Assembly (NCBI GenBank): GCA_030427705.1
Contig: JAUIBR010000028.1
Coordinates: forward strand, 26,566-90,565
DNA from: a bacterium
Lineage (GTDB): Bacteria; Myxococcota_A; Bradymonadia; Bradymonadales; Bradymonadaceae
Direction: 5' to 3'
DNA: 64,000 nucleotides
This document shows positions 14,950 through 23,464 of this stretch, one piece after another. A program made the position numbers and the translations under genes. The notes beneath the pieces were generated by a model, which saw only the letters and a list, made by a program, of their open reading frames with translations, was not told the origin of the DNA and searched no databases. The first letter of the stretch is position 1; each line of letters begins with the position of its first letter.

Positions 14950-15348
14950 GTGGACAAAGTGAACAGCAAACTAACGCTTTGGCGACCAGTGGGGATGAAA
15001 GAGTACCAGCTGCTGCAGCAATCCGGTATGCGTGCCTGGCCTCCGCGACTCCCCGAACAACCTATCTTCTACCCGGTGCTCAATCGGGACTATGCGGCGC
15101 AGATTGCGGGGGATTGGAATACCAAAGACCCGTTTTCTGAATTCGTTGGTATCGTGACTGAGTTTGACGTGGATGCGGACTACGCCTCTAAGTTCAAGCG
15201 CGAGGTCGTTGGAGGACAGGAACACGAAGAGTTATGGGTCCCATCAGAAGAGTTGGACGAATTCAATGACCACATCGTTGGCGAAATCCGTGTTGTTGAC
15301 GTCTTTTACGGTGAACAGTTTCAAGGCGAGCCGCTGAACAAGAACTGA
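14950..15348 (+). CDS. ADP-ribosylation/crystallin J1-type protein
   Basis: A 132-residue protein with a well-conserved core (LTLWRPVGMKEYQLLQQSG, PRLPEQPIFYPVLN, IAGDWNTKD, LWVPSEELDEFN). I recognise this as the small bacterial family usually labelled ADP-ribosylation/crystallin J1. The label may be historical: the protein is much smaller than ADP-ribosylglycohydrolases and lacks their acidic metal motifs, so enzymatic activity should not be assumed. Start is the GTG at 14950 or the GTG at 14959. It is bounded on both sides by word arrays. After the stop comes a pyrimidine-rich stretch like the one after the HAD gene. Confidence 0.65.
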   Translation: MDKVNSKLTLWRPVGMKEYQLLQQSGMRAWPPRLPEQPIFYPVLNRDYAAQIAGDWNTKDPFSEFVGIVTEFDVDADYASKFKREVVGGQEHEELWVPSEELDEFNDHIVGEIRVVDVFYGEQFQGEPLNKN

Positions 15349-15390
15349 CTGAAATCTATCTCACTCCTATCCTCTCCCACTCCTCGAATC

Positions 15391-15503
15391 CCCGCATCGA
15401 GCCCCCGAGCCCTCTAGCCGCGAGCCCCCTAGCCGCTAGCCCCCGAGCCCTCTAGCCGCGAGCCCTCTAGCCGCGAGCCCCTAGCCGCTAGCCCCGAACT
15501 CTC
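15391..15503. repeat. CTAG-rich word array
   Basis: About ten copies of CTAGCCGCTAGCCCC / CCCGAGCCCTCTAGCCGC words. On the other strand this is the GGGGCTCGCGGCTAGGGG orientation, so it is inverted relative to the islands at 13831 and 14784. It ends 6 bp from the stop codon of the convergent VOC gene. Confidence 0.88.
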
Positions 15504-15508
15504 GAGAT

Positions 15509-15922
15509 CTAACTGCCTTCGTGCAAGACCGCCTCGATCCGATGCCCGTCTGGGTCGCACACAAACGCCGCGTAGTAGCCTGGGTCGTAGTTTTCGCGAA
15601 TACCGGGCGGTCCGTCATCGACCCCGCCGGCGCGGATTCCTGCAGCGTGAAAGCTGTCCACGGCGTCGCGGGTTTTCGCGATGAACGCCAGGTGGAAGCC
15701 CGGAGCGGGCGGTTTTGCCCCGTCTCCAAACTGTATGACTGCAAACGGCGCTTCGCCCTCAAATCCCTCGGGTCCGTATCCCGCGGCCCGGGCGTTTCGC
15801 CAGAGCTGCACAAGACCAAGTGGGGCAAGTGCGGCGTCATAAAACTCTGTCGAGCGCTCAAGATCGACGACGCCGACGGAGATATGGTCAAATAGGGGCT
15901 TGGTTATCGTTGGAACAGCCAT
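15509..15922 (-). CDS. VOC (glyoxalase/bleomycin resistance fold) protein
   Basis: This 137-residue protein has the paired beta-alpha-beta-beta-beta modules of the vicinal oxygen chelate superfamily: FDHISVGVVDLERSTEFYDAALAPLGL (metal ligand His in DHISV) in the first half and GFHLAFIAKTRDAVDSFHAAGIRAGG ... YYAAFVCDPDGHRIEAVLH in the second. Metal ligands are probably His, His and Glu. It could be a glyoxalase-like lyase, dioxygenase or binding protein; the substrate is unknown. The TAG stop lies next to a CTAG-rich repeat island. Confidence 0.82.
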   Translation of the reverse strand: MAVPTITKPLFDHISVGVVDLERSTEFYDAALAPLGLVQLWRNARAAGYGPEGFEGEAPFAVIQFGDGAKPPAPGFHLAFIAKTRDAVDSFHAAGIRAGGVDDGPPGIRENYDPGYYAAFVCDPDGHRIEAVLHEGS

Positions 15923-15972
15923 AATCTCTTTAGTCCCGCTGTAGCTCAGGTCGCATCAGTACATAATCTCGG

Positions 15973-16793
15973 TCAGACGTACATTCCTTCGACATTCAGG
16001 GGAAGCCACTCGTCGTACATCGCAAGGTCTTTGAAGGTCGGAAGTCTCACGTTTTGCTTGAGCTCGTCTAGCGTTTTGCCGGCGAGCATCCCGGTGAGTA
16101 CGGCGTCGTAGAGGGCCTCGACGTATTCTAGGTAGCGGCGCACATCGGCTTTCGTTCCCATATTGGCGTGACCACCGACAAATCGGTCGAAGTCGTACTG
16201 CAAAATCTCTTGAGTCGAGTCGATGACACCGTCGACATGGTAGCCTTTCAAGTCCTTGTACATCAGACGTCCCAGCACGATCCAATCAACGACGTACATT
16301 ACGTCTGCCGTCTCAAAGTACATGCTGATTGAACCCCTACCGTTGTTGGGCCGTGGTGGCGAAGGACGATGATATGGTTGTCGACTCGAAGCCGAATCTC
16401 CGTATCAAAGACCTTGTCTGGTAGCTTCGTCTTCGCACGCGTTCGCTCGAAGTTCTGCTTCGTCAGTCGATGTGCGATGAAGGTAACGCCCGGGTCCGCA
16501 AACACTTCGCCGCCGTAGGCGTGATCGGGGTGGCTATGGCTGTAGATGACATAGCGGATGGGTTTATTAAATCGTTTCTTGAGCTCCGCCTTTAGCCAGA
16601 TAGCCGCGTCCTTGCTCAATGGGTCGGTCAACACGATGTGTTTGTCCGTCACCAAAAATGCGGAGTGATAGTGACCAGCCGTAAATCGGTAGACCCCGTC
16701 TTTCACTGGAGTGATTGAGAAACCAGGTTTGTCCTGTGCAGCAACATCCGCGGCAAAGAACGTGCACAGAACGAAAAGTAAAAAGCGTTTCAT
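15973..16793 (-). pseudogene. Secreted metallo-beta-lactamase-fold hydrolase, frameshifted
   Basis: Two frames together encode one protein of about 273 residues: a signal peptide (MKRFLLFVLCTFFAADVAAQ), the zinc motif HSHPDHAYGG, HHGPTT.., then in another frame SISMYFETADVMYVVDWIVLG and the rest of the domain. The break is near 16340-16345, at CCAACAACGG. Adding one A restores HHGPNNGRGSISMYFE, the sequence expected in this family. So one base is missing relative to a functional gene, by real mutation or sequence error. The ATG at 16793 gives the signal peptide but has no clear Shine-Dalgarno. The substrate is unknown. Confidence 0.8.
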
Positions 16794-16869
16794 GGAGGGC
16801 CGTTGGGCTAGAGTCCACAGTGGGATGCGACAGAACTGCGGATGATTCAACCCTTAGACCCACGGCAGC

Positions 16870-18603
16870 TCAGCCTTCGCCGCGACATAGCCCGTTGCCA
16901 CCCAAATCATCGCATCGGTCCAACAGCTCGCCACACTGACGTGGCCCACACGTAGCTTGGTCGCAGATATTCGATTTGCATTGCCAGTGGTAGATGCATG
17001 CCTCGCCGTCGTCCACGGTAGGTGTGCAGGTTTGTGTTTCGTAGGAACAATACGAGCCCACCTGACAGTCGCGGGTGTGATTGCAGGGTTCGAAGTCGGG
17101 AAGCCTGTCTACACAGCGGAATTCCATAACTTCCGGGTCTTGTTGGACGACCACCTCGGTGCAAAAGAAGGCTTCCTCGCAAGCAGTCCATTCGTCGCAC
17201 GGTTGGTCGCGTCCAACGCGCGGCTTGAACACGGCCCCTTCACGTGGTTCGGGCTGCTTGCAGAGGCCCATCGGTAGGTCGGAGTCGACTCGCTTGCACA
17301 CGAGCGGTGCCGCGCAATCTTCAGATCGCTCGCATGTTTCGTTTTCGGCCAACTGACTGTCCTCGCAAGTTCCCTTCTTGCAGTACAGCCCGTCCGCGCA
17401 TTGATGATCTCCAAAGCACTCCGAACCTTGCGTGCGGTCGAAAGCCGCGTGGCATCGATTCGTCTGGCGAGCACGCAGATCGCCACAGCTCAGTCCATCA
17501 GCACATTGAGAGTCTCGATAGCATAGCTCGTCGCCCACGGACTTTTGGCAAACACCTTGTGAGTCGTTGCAGACGAGGTCGAGCGCACAATCGCTTGGCG
17601 AAGAACACGGCTCACCGTCTTGCGATAGTGGGATGCAGGTATAATCTTCACCGCACTGCAGCCCTGGGCCACAAGGACAGCGGTCACCTAGCTCGCCGAT
17701 GGGCTTGCAGGTCTCGACGGCAGAAGGCGTGCAATACAGCCCCTCGGCGCATACTGAGCGCGTTCCAAAACTGTTGTCGCAACGGGCGTTGGCGGCAAGC
17801 CGCTGTTCACAGACCAGGTCTTCATTACAAAAGGCGGTGTTCACGCAAGGACGCATCAACTCATCCAGCGCCCACGTGTTTGATGGACACGCTTCCCCTA
17901 CTTGCAGTTTAGGAGTGCACCCGTTGTCGCCGCAGAAACTGTCCGGGCCACATGTCTCGAGCCAACACCCGCGGTGACTCTGATACGTGTCGAAGCTCAT
18001 GCATGTGCCACCACAGGCAACTTCGCTGGTGACGACACACGCCGCAGTTTTGGCGCAATCGTTATTCACTTCACACGCACCTCCATCAGGAACGGTGCCT
18101 CGAATTGCCTGCTCACACAGCCATGCTTCGTACAAATCAGCATCACACATGTCCCGGGGAACCAGCGCAGCTTGGCGTGATGCCGCAAGACAACCCTTAA
18201 CCTCTACCGGGATGATCTCAGCGCGCCCGTCCGACACGCGGCGAAGCACCATTCCGCCTTCGTAAATTGGGAGCATCGCCACTTCTAGTGCGTGTCTAAG
18301 TTCGCACTCTCCGCCGCCCAGTGACTTCACCAGCGAGCCAGCCTGCTGTAGGTCTTCCGGTATACAGAACCCGTTTCCCTTCACACATGCATGCAACAAC
18401 ATCTCGGCATACAACGTGTGTAGACTGTCGCCGCCTGGTTGCATCGTTACATCCATAACGTTGTTGCCCCCATTCGTGTTGTTCGAGTTGTTCGTACCCG
18501 CCCGATTGTTCGTCGCCTGCGCGTTGTTTTCGGGACCTTTGTCAGCTTCTGGTCCGCAGCCCATAAGGCTGATAGCCATCACAATCAATGTCAGTATTCG
18601 CAT
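16870..18603 (-). CDS. Cys-rich secreted lipoprotein
   Basis: This 577-residue protein has a lipobox (ISLMGC), a short Asn-rich spacer (NNRAGTNNSNNTNGGNN) and then many Cys-rich modules of about 40 residues with the pattern C-x-x-D-x-x-C-A-x-G-L-x-C (for example CYRDSQCADGLSCGD, CFGDHQCADGLYCKKGTC, CERSEDCAAPLVCKR). These resemble Dickkopf/EGF-like Cys knots of secreted deltaproteobacterial proteins. At least nine modules can be counted. The ATG at 18603 has GGAG 7 bp upstream. It is likely a surface protein stabilised by disulphides; the function is unknown. Confidence 0.75.
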   Translation of the reverse strand: MRILTLIVMAISLMGCGPEADKGPENNAQATNNRAGTNNSNNTNGGNNVMDVTMQPGGDSLHTLYAEMLLHACVKGNGFCIPEDLQQAGSLVKSLGGGECELRHALEVAMLPIYEGGMVLRRVSDGRAEIIPVEVKGCLAASRQAALVPRDMCDADLYEAWLCEQAIRGTVPDGGACEVNNDCAKTAACVVTSEVACGGTCMSFDTYQSHRGCWLETCGPDSFCGDNGCTPKLQVGEACPSNTWALDELMRPCVNTAFCNEDLVCEQRLAANARCDNSFGTRSVCAEGLYCTPSAVETCKPIGELGDRCPCGPGLQCGEDYTCIPLSQDGEPCSSPSDCALDLVCNDSQGVCQKSVGDELCYRDSQCADGLSCGDLRARQTNRCHAAFDRTQGSECFGDHQCADGLYCKKGTCEDSQLAENETCERSEDCAAPLVCKRVDSDLPMGLCKQPEPREGAVFKPRVGRDQPCDEWTACEEAFFCTEVVVQQDPEVMEFRCVDRLPDFEPCNHTRDCQVGSYCSYETQTCTPTVDDGEACIYHWQCKSNICDQATCGPRQCGELLDRCDDLGGNGLCRGEG

Positions 18604-18965
18604 TGTAATCTCCATTCGGTCATCCACATTGGAGGTACAATATCATACGTATGTACTATTTCTATCTGAACAAACCTGAAAGTTGTGCAAGCACATTCTG
18701 GGCGGTCCGCAATAGCGTCCAGCTTTCAGCTCCCAGCTTTCAGCTCTGGCTGGGTGAAACAGGAGCGTATGGGCAGTAACTCAAATCCACAGACGACACA
18801 GACGGTTCACAGAAACGCACAGAAAATTGTTTTTGTGAGAGCGGTCAACACCTCACAATTCTAGAATTGTGACTTGGCTGATGCCCTGTTGAAAAAAAAT
18901 CTGTGGACGTCTGTGTTTCGTCTGCGCCGTCTGTGGATACCGCAGTTATAAGGCTTTAATTATTG
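18604..18965. other. Intergenic region of 362 bp
   Basis: Between the start of the Cys-rich lipoprotein and the end of the convergent-side membrane protein. It holds AGCTTTCAGCTCCC direct words at 18720-18745 and the nested inverted-repeat element 18786-18941. No gene is seen. Confidence 0.6.
18786..18941. repeat. Inverted-repeat element with CACAGA/CTGTG arms
   Basis: The left arm 18786-18826 (ATCCACAGACG, ACACAGACG, TTCACAGA, CGCACAGA) is the inverted partner of the right arm 18898-18941 (TCTGTGGACG, TCTGTGTTTCG, TCTGCGCCG, TCTGTGGAT). Between them is a perfect 20-bp palindrome, TCACAATTCTAGAATTGTGA (18853-18872). A second inverted pair of the same type is at 62070-62238 and a single arm at 31284-31325. 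Confidence 0.8.
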
Positions 18966-19370
18966 TCAGTGGAGGTTGAGTGGCGTGCCAGTCCACCCAA
19001 GAAAGGTCATAGTGAGATGAACCAGACCCACGAATACCCCGATCAGTCCAAGCGGCAGAATATAAGGGTCTGCGGGACCTATCGCCCCCATCACGGTCAT
19101 CATCAGGCCCAAGATTAACTCACCCAATCCGAACAACCCAAGCCCGATTCCGATGACCCGGGCGAGTATCTGTTTACCTCGCCAGATCGCGAAGGTCGCG
19201 ACGAGGAAAAGTGCGGTTAGTCCGCCCAAGAAGCCGCCAAACAAGATCACGTCGGCCCACCGAATCGACTTGCCATCCAGTTGAAAAACAACAGACTGGA
19301 TCGTTGCGGCACCCAAGGCCAGTGCATGAATGAGCAAAAGGCCGCAGAAGATCTTGAGACGGGGATTCAT
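18966..19370 (-). CDS. Small integral membrane protein, four predicted TM segments
   Basis: This 134-residue hydrophobic protein has four likely transmembrane helices: about 7-27 (IFCGLLLIHALALGAATIQS), 41-61 (VILFGGFLGGLTALFLVATF), 70-95 (ILARVIGIGLGLFGLGELIL) and 105-128 (ILPLGLIGVFVGLVHLTMTF). No family is recognised and no catalytic motif is seen. It is divergent from the APC permease gene, 89 bp away, so the two promoters lie close together. Any functional link with the permease is speculation. Confidence 0.65.
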   Translation of the reverse strand: MNPRLKIFCGLLLIHALALGAATIQSVVFQLDGKSIRWADVILFGGFLGGLTALFLVATFAIWRGKQILARVIGIGLGLFGLGELILGLMMTVMGAIGPADPYILPLGLIGVFVGLVHLTMTFLGWTGTPLNLH

Positions 19371-19459
19371 AGTTTTCGCAGAAAAAGCAACTTCACGTCG
19401 ATAGGACGCATCCTAATCCAGCACTCGTGTGCCAACACAGACTTTTTTTCTGACAGGAT

Positions 19460-21592
19460 ATGGCCAACAAACTTAAGAAATCTCTGAACTTATTCGATGT
19501 CTACGTGATTAGCACAGGCGCGATGTTCAGCTCCGGCTTCTTTCTTTTACCAGGTATCGCGGCGGCCCAGACGGGGCCTTCGGTTGTCCTGGCCTACTTT
19601 GTAGCCGGCTTACTTATTCTCCCCGCCATGTTCAGCAAGGCGGAATTGACCACGGCAATGCCCAAAGCCGGCGGTAGCTACTACTTCATCGAACGTGCGA
19701 TGGGGCCGCTCATCGGCACGATTGGGGGCCTTGGCACTTGGTTGTCCTTGGTCTTCAAGACCGCGTTCGCTCTGATCGGTATGGGGGCGTATCTGGCGAT
19801 TTACGTCGAGCTGCCCATAAAACCGTTGGCTATCGCACTGACCGTGGCATTCATGGTCTTGAATGTCGTCGGAGCGAAGGAATCCAGCGGATTACAGCGC
19901 GTCTTGGTGTCGATTCTATTGGCGGTGCTGGCCTATTTCATCGCCCAAGGCCTGTACTTCATCGGCGATAGCAAAGGGGCAACGGCGGTTATGAATGAAT
20001 TCACGCCGTTCTTCACCGACGGCGCGGGGGGCTTTGTCGCAACCGTTGGTTTGGTTTTCGTTTCCTATGCGGGTTTGACGAAGGTCTCGTCTGTCGCTGA
20101 AGAGGTCGAAGACCCCGATCGCGCGATACCCCTGGGTATGCTGCTTTCCATCATTACCGCGACTTTCGTTTACTGCGTGGGCGTGTTTGTAATGGTTGCC
20201 GTGCTGGAACCCAACGAGTTCCGGTCGGATATGACGCCGGTCGCGACGGCAGCCGAGGCATTCTTCTCGTGGCTTCCGGATGGTGTGGGCGTGTTCTTGG
20301 CCGTCGCAGCGGCGATCGCTGCATTCGCGTCCACCGGAAACGCCGGAATCATGTCTGCCTCGCGTTATCCACTGGCGATGGGACGAGACAAACTCGTACC
20401 CGAGAAGTTCACCGAGATTGGGCGGTTTTCGACCCCGACGATGGGCATCATCGCGACTGGTATCTTGATGATCGCGACCATCGTTTTTGCAGATGTCGCA
20501 ACGGTCGCGAAGCTCGGAAGTGCGTTCCAACTCATTATCTTCGGGCTCATCAACCTCTGCGTGATCGTCATGCGCGAGAGTCAGCTGAAGTACTACCACC
20601 CCGGTTTCCGTTCGCCACTTTACCCATGGCTCCAGATCGCCGGGATGATCATCCCGGTCTGGTTGATTGCAGAGATGGGTTGGTTCCCGTCGCTGATGAG
20701 CACCGTGCTCGTCGTCTTCTGCATCATCTGGTACCGCGTCTACGCCCGAGGCCACATCAAGCGCTACGGTGCTGTCCATCACGTGTTCGAGCGACTCGGT
20801 CGCGTGCGTGACAACTCCGTCGATCGTGAGCTTCGGACCATCCTCGGCGAGAAGGGCCTGCAGGAAGAGGACGCATACGAAGAGATGGTGGCCATGAGCC
20901 AAGTGCTCGACTACCACAAATCCACAACCTTCGAAGACATCGTCACCGACGTTTGCCGCGAGATCGCGGCATCAGCCGACATTGACGAAGACGAATTGGT
21001 TGAGGGTTTCCTGGCGGAGTCGACATTTGGTTTGATGCCGCTCGACCACGGCGTTGCCGCGCCAAACATGCGGCACCACGATGTGGAAGCACCGATGATG
21101 GTCCTCGTCCGCGCTCAATTGGGCGTCGATGTCGACCTGAGCAAATCCTACGGACACCTTGAGCTCGATGAGCCTGTAAAGGCATTCATCTTCCTTGTGA
21201 GCCCCGAACATCAGCTGGGGCCGCACCTCCGAAGCATGGCTCAGATCGCGACGACCATCGATTCTCCGGAGTTCTTGGAACAATGGATGGCGTGCGAAAC
21301 CAAGAACGAGCTTCGTCAGGTTCTTTTGCGCGACGAGCGCTTCCTGCAGCTCACGGTTCACGGAGAGGGACCAAGCTCAGAGCTCATCGGCAAAGGACTC
21401 AAGGACATCCACTTCCCACCCGGTGCTCTGCTCGCCTTGGTACATCGCGGCGGCGAATCTTTTGTTCCGACCATTGCATTTGAGATCGAAGAGCACGATC
21501 GTCTGACCATCATCGGCAACCCGGATGCCGTTGAAGAGTTGCGCATGCGGCTTGCGTCGCCTGACGACTCGGGTTCTGCGACGGCCGCGTAG
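19460..21592 (+). CDS. APC-superfamily permease with C-terminal EIIA-like and RCK_C-like domains
   Basis: This 710-residue inner-membrane transporter has three parts. Residues 5-440 form an amino acid-polyamine-organocation permease with about 12 helices (ISTGAMFSSGFFLLPGIAAA is the unwound TM1 motif). Residues about 485-620 resemble a PTS EIIA type 2 domain, where the phosphoacceptor motif G-x-A-x-P-H-x-R reads GVAAPNMR, with Asn536 replacing the His. Residues about 630-700 look like an RCK_C/TrkA-C ligand domain (PPGALLALVHRGGESFVP, HDRLTIIGNPDAVEELR). The fusion suggests transport gated by a small ligand or nucleotide, with the EIIA module acting non-catalytically. The substrate is unknown. 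AGGA precedes the ATG. Confidence 0.82.
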   Translation: MANKLKKSLNLFDVYVISTGAMFSSGFFLLPGIAAAQTGPSVVLAYFVAGLLILPAMFSKAELTTAMPKAGGSYYFIERAMGPLIGTIGGLGTWLSLVFKTAFALIGMGAYLAIYVELPIKPLAIALTVAFMVLNVVGAKESSGLQRVLVSILLAVLAYFIAQGLYFIGDSKGATAVMNEFTPFFTDGAGGFVATVGLVFVSYAGLTKVSSVAEEVEDPDRAIPLGMLLSIITATFVYCVGVFVMVAVLEPNEFRSDMTPVATAAEAFFSWLPDGVGVFLAVAAAIAAFASTGNAGIMSASRYPLAMGRDKLVPEKFTEIGRFSTPTMGIIATGILMIATIVFADVATVAKLGSAFQLIIFGLINLCVIVMRESQLKYYHPGFRSPLYPWLQIAGMIIPVWLIAEMGWFPSLMSTVLVVFCIIWYRVYARGHIKRYGAVHHVFERLGRVRDNSVDRELRTILGEKGLQEEDAYEEMVAMSQVLDYHKSTTFEDIVTDVCREIAASADIDEDELVEGFLAESTFGLMPLDHGVAAPNMRHHDVEAPMMVLVRAQLGVDVDLSKSYGHLELDEPVKAFIFLVSPEHQLGPHLRSMAQIATTIDSPEFLEQWMACETKNELRQVLLRDERFLQLTVHGEGPSSELIGKGLKDIHFPPGALLALVHRGGESFVPTIAFEIEEHDRLTIIGNPDAVEELRMRLASPDDSGSATAA

Positions 21593-21620
21593 CGGCCAAC
21601 CCCTGTGCTTGGAGTCCATT

Positions 21621-22436
21621 TTGGTTCTGGTCGAGACCGAAAATCACATCACCACACTGACCCTCAACAATCCCAAAAAGCTTAATGGCTGGACGATGGA
21701 GATGTTGACGGCGTTGCGTGATGCGCTGCATTCAGCTGCCGAAGACGATGATACACAGGTCGTGATTCTGACCGGCGCTGACCCGTATTACTGCGCCGGT
21801 GTAAACCTGAGCGCGGTTATTCAGATCGACCATCCGGCAAAGCTGCACGCGTTCATTCGTGAGCAGAACGAGACGCTGTTCGACCTGTTTATCAGCTTCC
21901 CCAAACCAATCATCGTCGCGGTCAATGGACCTGCGATTGGCGCAAGTGTGACTTCAGCGACGTTGTGCGACGCTGTCATAGCCAGCGAGAGCGCCACGTT
22001 TTCTACACCCTTCGGCAAGCTCGGAATTACACCGGAAGGTTGCTCAAGCGTGATGTTTCCCAGGCTCTTTGGAGAAGAAGCTGCCAACAGAGTGCTTAAC
22101 GAGGGTTGGCAACCTACGGGTGAGGAAGCCGCGACAATCGGTTTGGCTGATGAGGTAGTTCCACACGAGCGTCTAATGGATCGGGCTCAAGAACTTGCTG
22201 GTACTTGGATAAAGGAAGGCCGCGAGCGCTCCTACAAAGGCGGTATGTCCAAGGAATCGCTTCAGGAAATCAACGCGAAAGAGTCTATCGACCTCGCCTA
22301 CGCTTTCCTGGGCCCAGATTTTCTGAAAGGGCAGTTCCAATTCCTTTGGAGCAAGAGCAAACAGGGGCCAGCGTTGGTATTCCTCGCGCTGCTGCTCACA
22401 CGTCCCGTTTGGTCGCAGTTTCTACCGAGTCGGTAG
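21621..22436 (+). CDS. Enoyl-CoA hydratase/isomerase family protein
   Basis: A 271-residue crotonase-fold protein: HITTLTLNNPKKLNGWTMEM at the N-terminus, the oxyanion-hole region DPYYCAGVNLSAV (residues 58-70) and KPIIVAVNGPAIGASVTSATLCD near residue 100, then STPFGKLGITPEGCSS with a Glu at the usual acid position. The start appears to be the TTG at 21621, with GGAG 6 bp before it. Upstream in-frame residues belong to the antisense or previous gene region. It lies 28 bp after the permease stop. It acts on acyl-CoA; hydratase versus isomerase cannot be decided from sequence. Confidence 0.8.
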   Translation: MVLVETENHITTLTLNNPKKLNGWTMEMLTALRDALHSAAEDDDTQVVILTGADPYYCAGVNLSAVIQIDHPAKLHAFIREQNETLFDLFISFPKPIIVAVNGPAIGASVTSATLCDAVIASESATFSTPFGKLGITPEGCSSVMFPRLFGEEAANRVLNEGWQPTGEEAATIGLADEVVPHERLMDRAQELAGTWIKEGRERSYKGGMSKESLQEINAKESIDLAYAFLGPDFLKGQFQFLWSKSKQGPALVFLALLLTRPVWSQFLPSR

Positions 22437-22440
22437 CGCT

Positions 22441-23463
22441 CTAGTCGTTCACGCCGCGCAGGAACTCAACGGCCATGTCGCCAAGGTCTGGTGCGAAGTA
22501 GCCACCCTCTTGCACGACAACGGTAGGTAGTTCTAACTGACCAAACCACCGTCCCAGCGGGTGGTAGTCGTCCATCACCAGCTCGAAACCGCCGACGGGG
22601 TCCTTGTAGTAGGTATCAAACCCAGCCGCGATCACCAGAAAGTCTGGTGCGTATGCATCCAATGCGGGTTTGACCATCTCATCTAGGAGCTCGAGGTAGT
22701 GTTTTCCGTCGACGCTCTTGTCCACGATGATATTGGAATTGAAACCCAACCCGTCGACCTCGCCCGTTTCATGCGCGTAGCCTACAAAATACGGGAAGAC
22801 CTCGGCAGGGTTTGCGTGGATGGAGATCGTGAGTGTGTCCGCGTCTCCATAGAACAGCGCTTGAGTCCCATTACCGTGGTGGTAGTCGATATCGATGATC
22901 GCGACTCGACCATGCTGACCGAGCCTGCGTGCGGCGACCGCCGCATTATTGAAATAACAGTACCCACCAAATGAATCGTGGGTGGCGTGGTGTCCGGGCG
23001 GTCGTGACAGTGAAAATGCCAACTTGGCTTCGCCTGTTGCTACCAAATCAGCAGCATCGTAGGCGCAGCCTGCGCTCCAGCCCGCAGCGTCCAATGTGTT
23101 GTGGCAGAGCGGGGTGCCGGAATCAAAGCAGAACGCCCCGGTTTGGTTCAAGTTCGTTGGGTCGCCTGAACCGTCGCGCTCACGCGGAAAAACCATCGGG
23201 CTGAAGGTCTCTCCTTCTTCCAGGTTGGTCTGCGCGGTTGCGTAGAGCGTAAACAGGTTGAAATTATGCAGCTCTCGGAGGCTATCGAACGGGATGCTCC
23301 GAGGTTGTCGGACCTCAAACGCAGAGTCGCGCTGCACCGCGCGAAGAATGCTCTCCGCGCGCGCGGTCGTCTCAGGGTGGTCAATCTTCTCCCCAAACGC
23401 CCACTCGTAGAGCGGTTTGAATTCCAGCTGATTCGGATGAAAAAAGACGGGGATTTTAGTCAT
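22441..23463 (-). CDS. Histone deacetylase-family amidohydrolase
   Basis: A 340-residue protein of the arginase/deacetylase fold. It shows the tandem His motif RPPGHHATHDSFGGYCYFNNAA (about residues 140-160), the zinc ligands IDIDYHHGNGTQALFY and AAGFDTYYKDPVGG, and the C-terminal Tyr motif QEGGYFAPD. All catalytic residues appear present, so deacetylase activity on acetyl-lysine, acetylpolyamine or similar small molecules is expected. The ATG at 23463 directly follows the TAA of the upstream acetyltransferase gene with one base between. The pair may add and remove an acetyl group on the same compound, which is an inference. Confidence 0.85.
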   Translation of the reverse strand: MTKIPVFFHPNQLEFKPLYEWAFGEKIDHPETTARAESILRAVQRDSAFEVRQPRSIPFDSLRELHNFNLFTLYATAQTNLEEGETFSPMVFPRERDGSGDPTNLNQTGAFCFDSGTPLCHNTLDAAGWSAGCAYDAADLVATGEAKLAFSLSRPPGHHATHDSFGGYCYFNNAAVAARRLGQHGRVAIIDIDYHHGNGTQALFYGDADTLTISIHANPAEVFPYFVGYAHETGEVDGLGFNSNIIVDKSVDGKHYLELLDEMVKPALDAYAPDFLVIAAGFDTYYKDPVGGFELVMDDYHPLGRWFGQLELPTVVVQEGGYFAPDLGDMAVEFLRGVND

Positions 23464-23464
23464 G

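Noticed and set aside
13831..15508. Possible integron cassette array
   Set aside because: No integrase, no attC-type imperfect hairpins with R/L boxes, and gene orientations differ (cREC and VOC are reversed).
19916..20917. 333-codon open frame antisense to the APC permease
   Set aside because: Composition is His/Arg/Asp-rich without domain pattern, and it overlaps a real gene; it is a shadow of high-GC codon use.
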